A model generated the notes under the pieces. It did no database searches and was not told where the DNA came from. It saw nothing but the letters and a program-made list of their open reading frames with translations. This document shows, in pieces, positions 62,933 to 64,000 of a stretch of DNA of 64,000 nt (the first letter of the stretch is position 1; the number at the start of each line of letters is the position of its first letter). Source of the DNA: Xestospongia muta (Eukaryota > Porifera > Demospongiae > Haplosclerida > Petrosiidae); assembly GCA_963693285.1 (NCBI GenBank), contig OY848917.1, positions 2,978,501 to 3,042,500 on the forward strand, read 5' to 3'. A program made the position numbers and the translations under genes.

Positions 62933-63114
62933 GCTCTTATTTTTACAGTGTAGTTAGTACAAGGAGTGAGTGTTGTGAGGTTAAAGCTTTTGTTGTTTCC
63001 TCCAGTGATGTTAACAGTGTCACTGGATGTAGCATTAGTGTAGTAAAGTAAGTAACCAGTGATGGGTCCATTCTGTCCAAAGCAAGGTACCTCATCGCAT
63101 GAGACAGTCGTGGA
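62933..63114 (-). pseudogene. broken fibronectin type III domain fragment
   Basis: Reading from 63114 down, the frame encodes TVSCDEVPC, FGQNGPITGYLLYYTN, a TVNITGG segment and LTTLTPCTNYTVKIRAY: the B-to-F strands of an FN3 domain as found in large sponge receptor proteins. A TGA at 63115-63117 cuts the frame three codons before TVS, and another TGA follows RAYQ at 62933-62935, so strands A and G are missing. The conserved core tryptophan (VSWDE) has become cysteine. No good acceptor or donor explains the ends, so a decayed exon is more likely than a functional one. Confidence 0.6.
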
Positions 63115-63129
63115 TCATCTTTTCCCCTA

Positions 63130-64000
63130 TGATGAAATGGCAATATTAATGACAGATGAAGTAGGTGCTATTGAAATGTGAATATAAGAATAACATAGCT
63201 GTTGTGTATGTGTGCATGTGTGTAATTATATTAGAGTTTACCAGATGAGTGTGTGATCACAATTGTAGAAGACAAATCCACTTAATCATAACTATATATT
63301 CCATTGAGACTATAACAGGACAATAGCTACCAGGATCAATACCAGTAAATGTTTGTGATAATGAGATTGAAAAAAAGACACATTAGGACCAATAGCTTCA
63401 GCAGGTGAGTGAGGGGGAATTGTTTGGGCAACACAACATGTTTTTTTTAATTTTGAATTAATTTTAAACTACTGGAAAGGAATTAAATTACTGGGAAGGA
63501 ATGTCAGTAGAACTAGTCCTTAGTTTGTCACAAAGAATAGTACGTATGTTTTGTATATATGGTACATACAAAATATGCAATTGGTATTACAAACATAAAC
63601 TAACAAAGAAAATTTTATAAAATATTATTAGCATAAATTTTATCAAATAGTTCTTTAACTGCTTTAACAAGTTCAATTGTACCCCTCCAATTATGCCTTC
63701 ACCTGTTGTCTCTGATCAGTGATGTCATATCAAATTCTTCCGGTTTATTTAATAATATTTTTATTACTTAGGATCTTCAGATAATAATGTTATTATTAAG
63801 ACGACTAAAAAGGTTGATTGTCATGCATATGCTACATTATATCAAACGTTTGCTACATGACCGAACTGAACAATATTAATGTTACAAAATTATTTAATTT
63901 CCAATGCTAGTAGGTTTACCTCATTCAAGTCAAGTGACATGACTTTGAAGTTGAACAAATGTTACTAGAAATATTGATTTTATCAAGCAAATAGGAGTGC
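63130..64000. other. right end of window, no supported gene
   Basis: AT-rich. Other exons of the FN3-type gene could lie here on the minus strand, but none was recognised. Confidence 0.35.

Noticed and set aside
1..64000. CRISPR arrays, bacterial operons, complete tRNA genes
   Set aside because: None seen; the regular repeats present are eukaryotic minisatellites and microsatellites without spacer diversity.

Overview
The window is animal nuclear DNA, AT-rich (about one third GC), with short GT-AG introns, dense microsatellites and large ORF-poor stretches. A TGF-beta ligand, a ciliary CFAP299 gene, a TRIM-type NHL propeller and a sponge-style fibronectin III fragment, together with compact introns of 50-120 bp, point to a demosponge, most likely Amphimedon or a close relative. 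That species assignment is inference. Most genes here were assembled by hand from small exons joined on splice signals, reading phase and protein-family resemblance recalled from memory; no database search was possible.

Layout. Positions 34-1317 (+) hold an intronless, secreted thiaminase-I-like protein. A family of about 515-bp direct repeats follows at 1.6-3.1 kb. Positions 3590-6159 (+) carry a five-exon orphan four-pass membrane protein. Positions 6.8-8.2 kb are odd non-coding DNA: a GC-rich island, then a degenerate satellite that keeps switching strand. A 198-residue orphan gene (8395-8991, -) shares an 83-bp GC-box promoter head to head with a nine-exon gene (9075-19589, +). That gene has the N-terminal DUF2439 domain of ZGRF1 but none of its zinc finger or helicase. 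Its introns contain a MITE-like element, tandem duplications and satellites. A degenerate 5S-rRNA-like sequence lies at about 19.69-19.80 kb.

Positions 19.9-28.5 kb contain no gene I can support and form the upstream flank of a two-exon TGF-beta ligand (28731-29926, +) that has a TATA box and a furin site. After 9.4 kb without recognisable genes, the minus strand from 61832 down to 39596 is one eight-exon CFAP299 gene (235 residues) with an 11.5-kb intron. An antisense six-blade NHL gene (56842-57687, +) is nested in intron 5. A perfect match to the RFX X-box consensus sits just upstream of the CFAP299 start. The right end carries a broken fibronectin III fragment (-).

The genes do not form one pathway: they cover signalling (TGF-beta), cilium assembly (CFAP299 with its X-box) and probably genome maintenance (ZGRF1-like). 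The best candidates for something new are the animal thiaminase-I-like gene, the helicase-less ZGRF1 protein with repeated Pro-Trp motifs, the strand-switching satellite and the GC-rich island.
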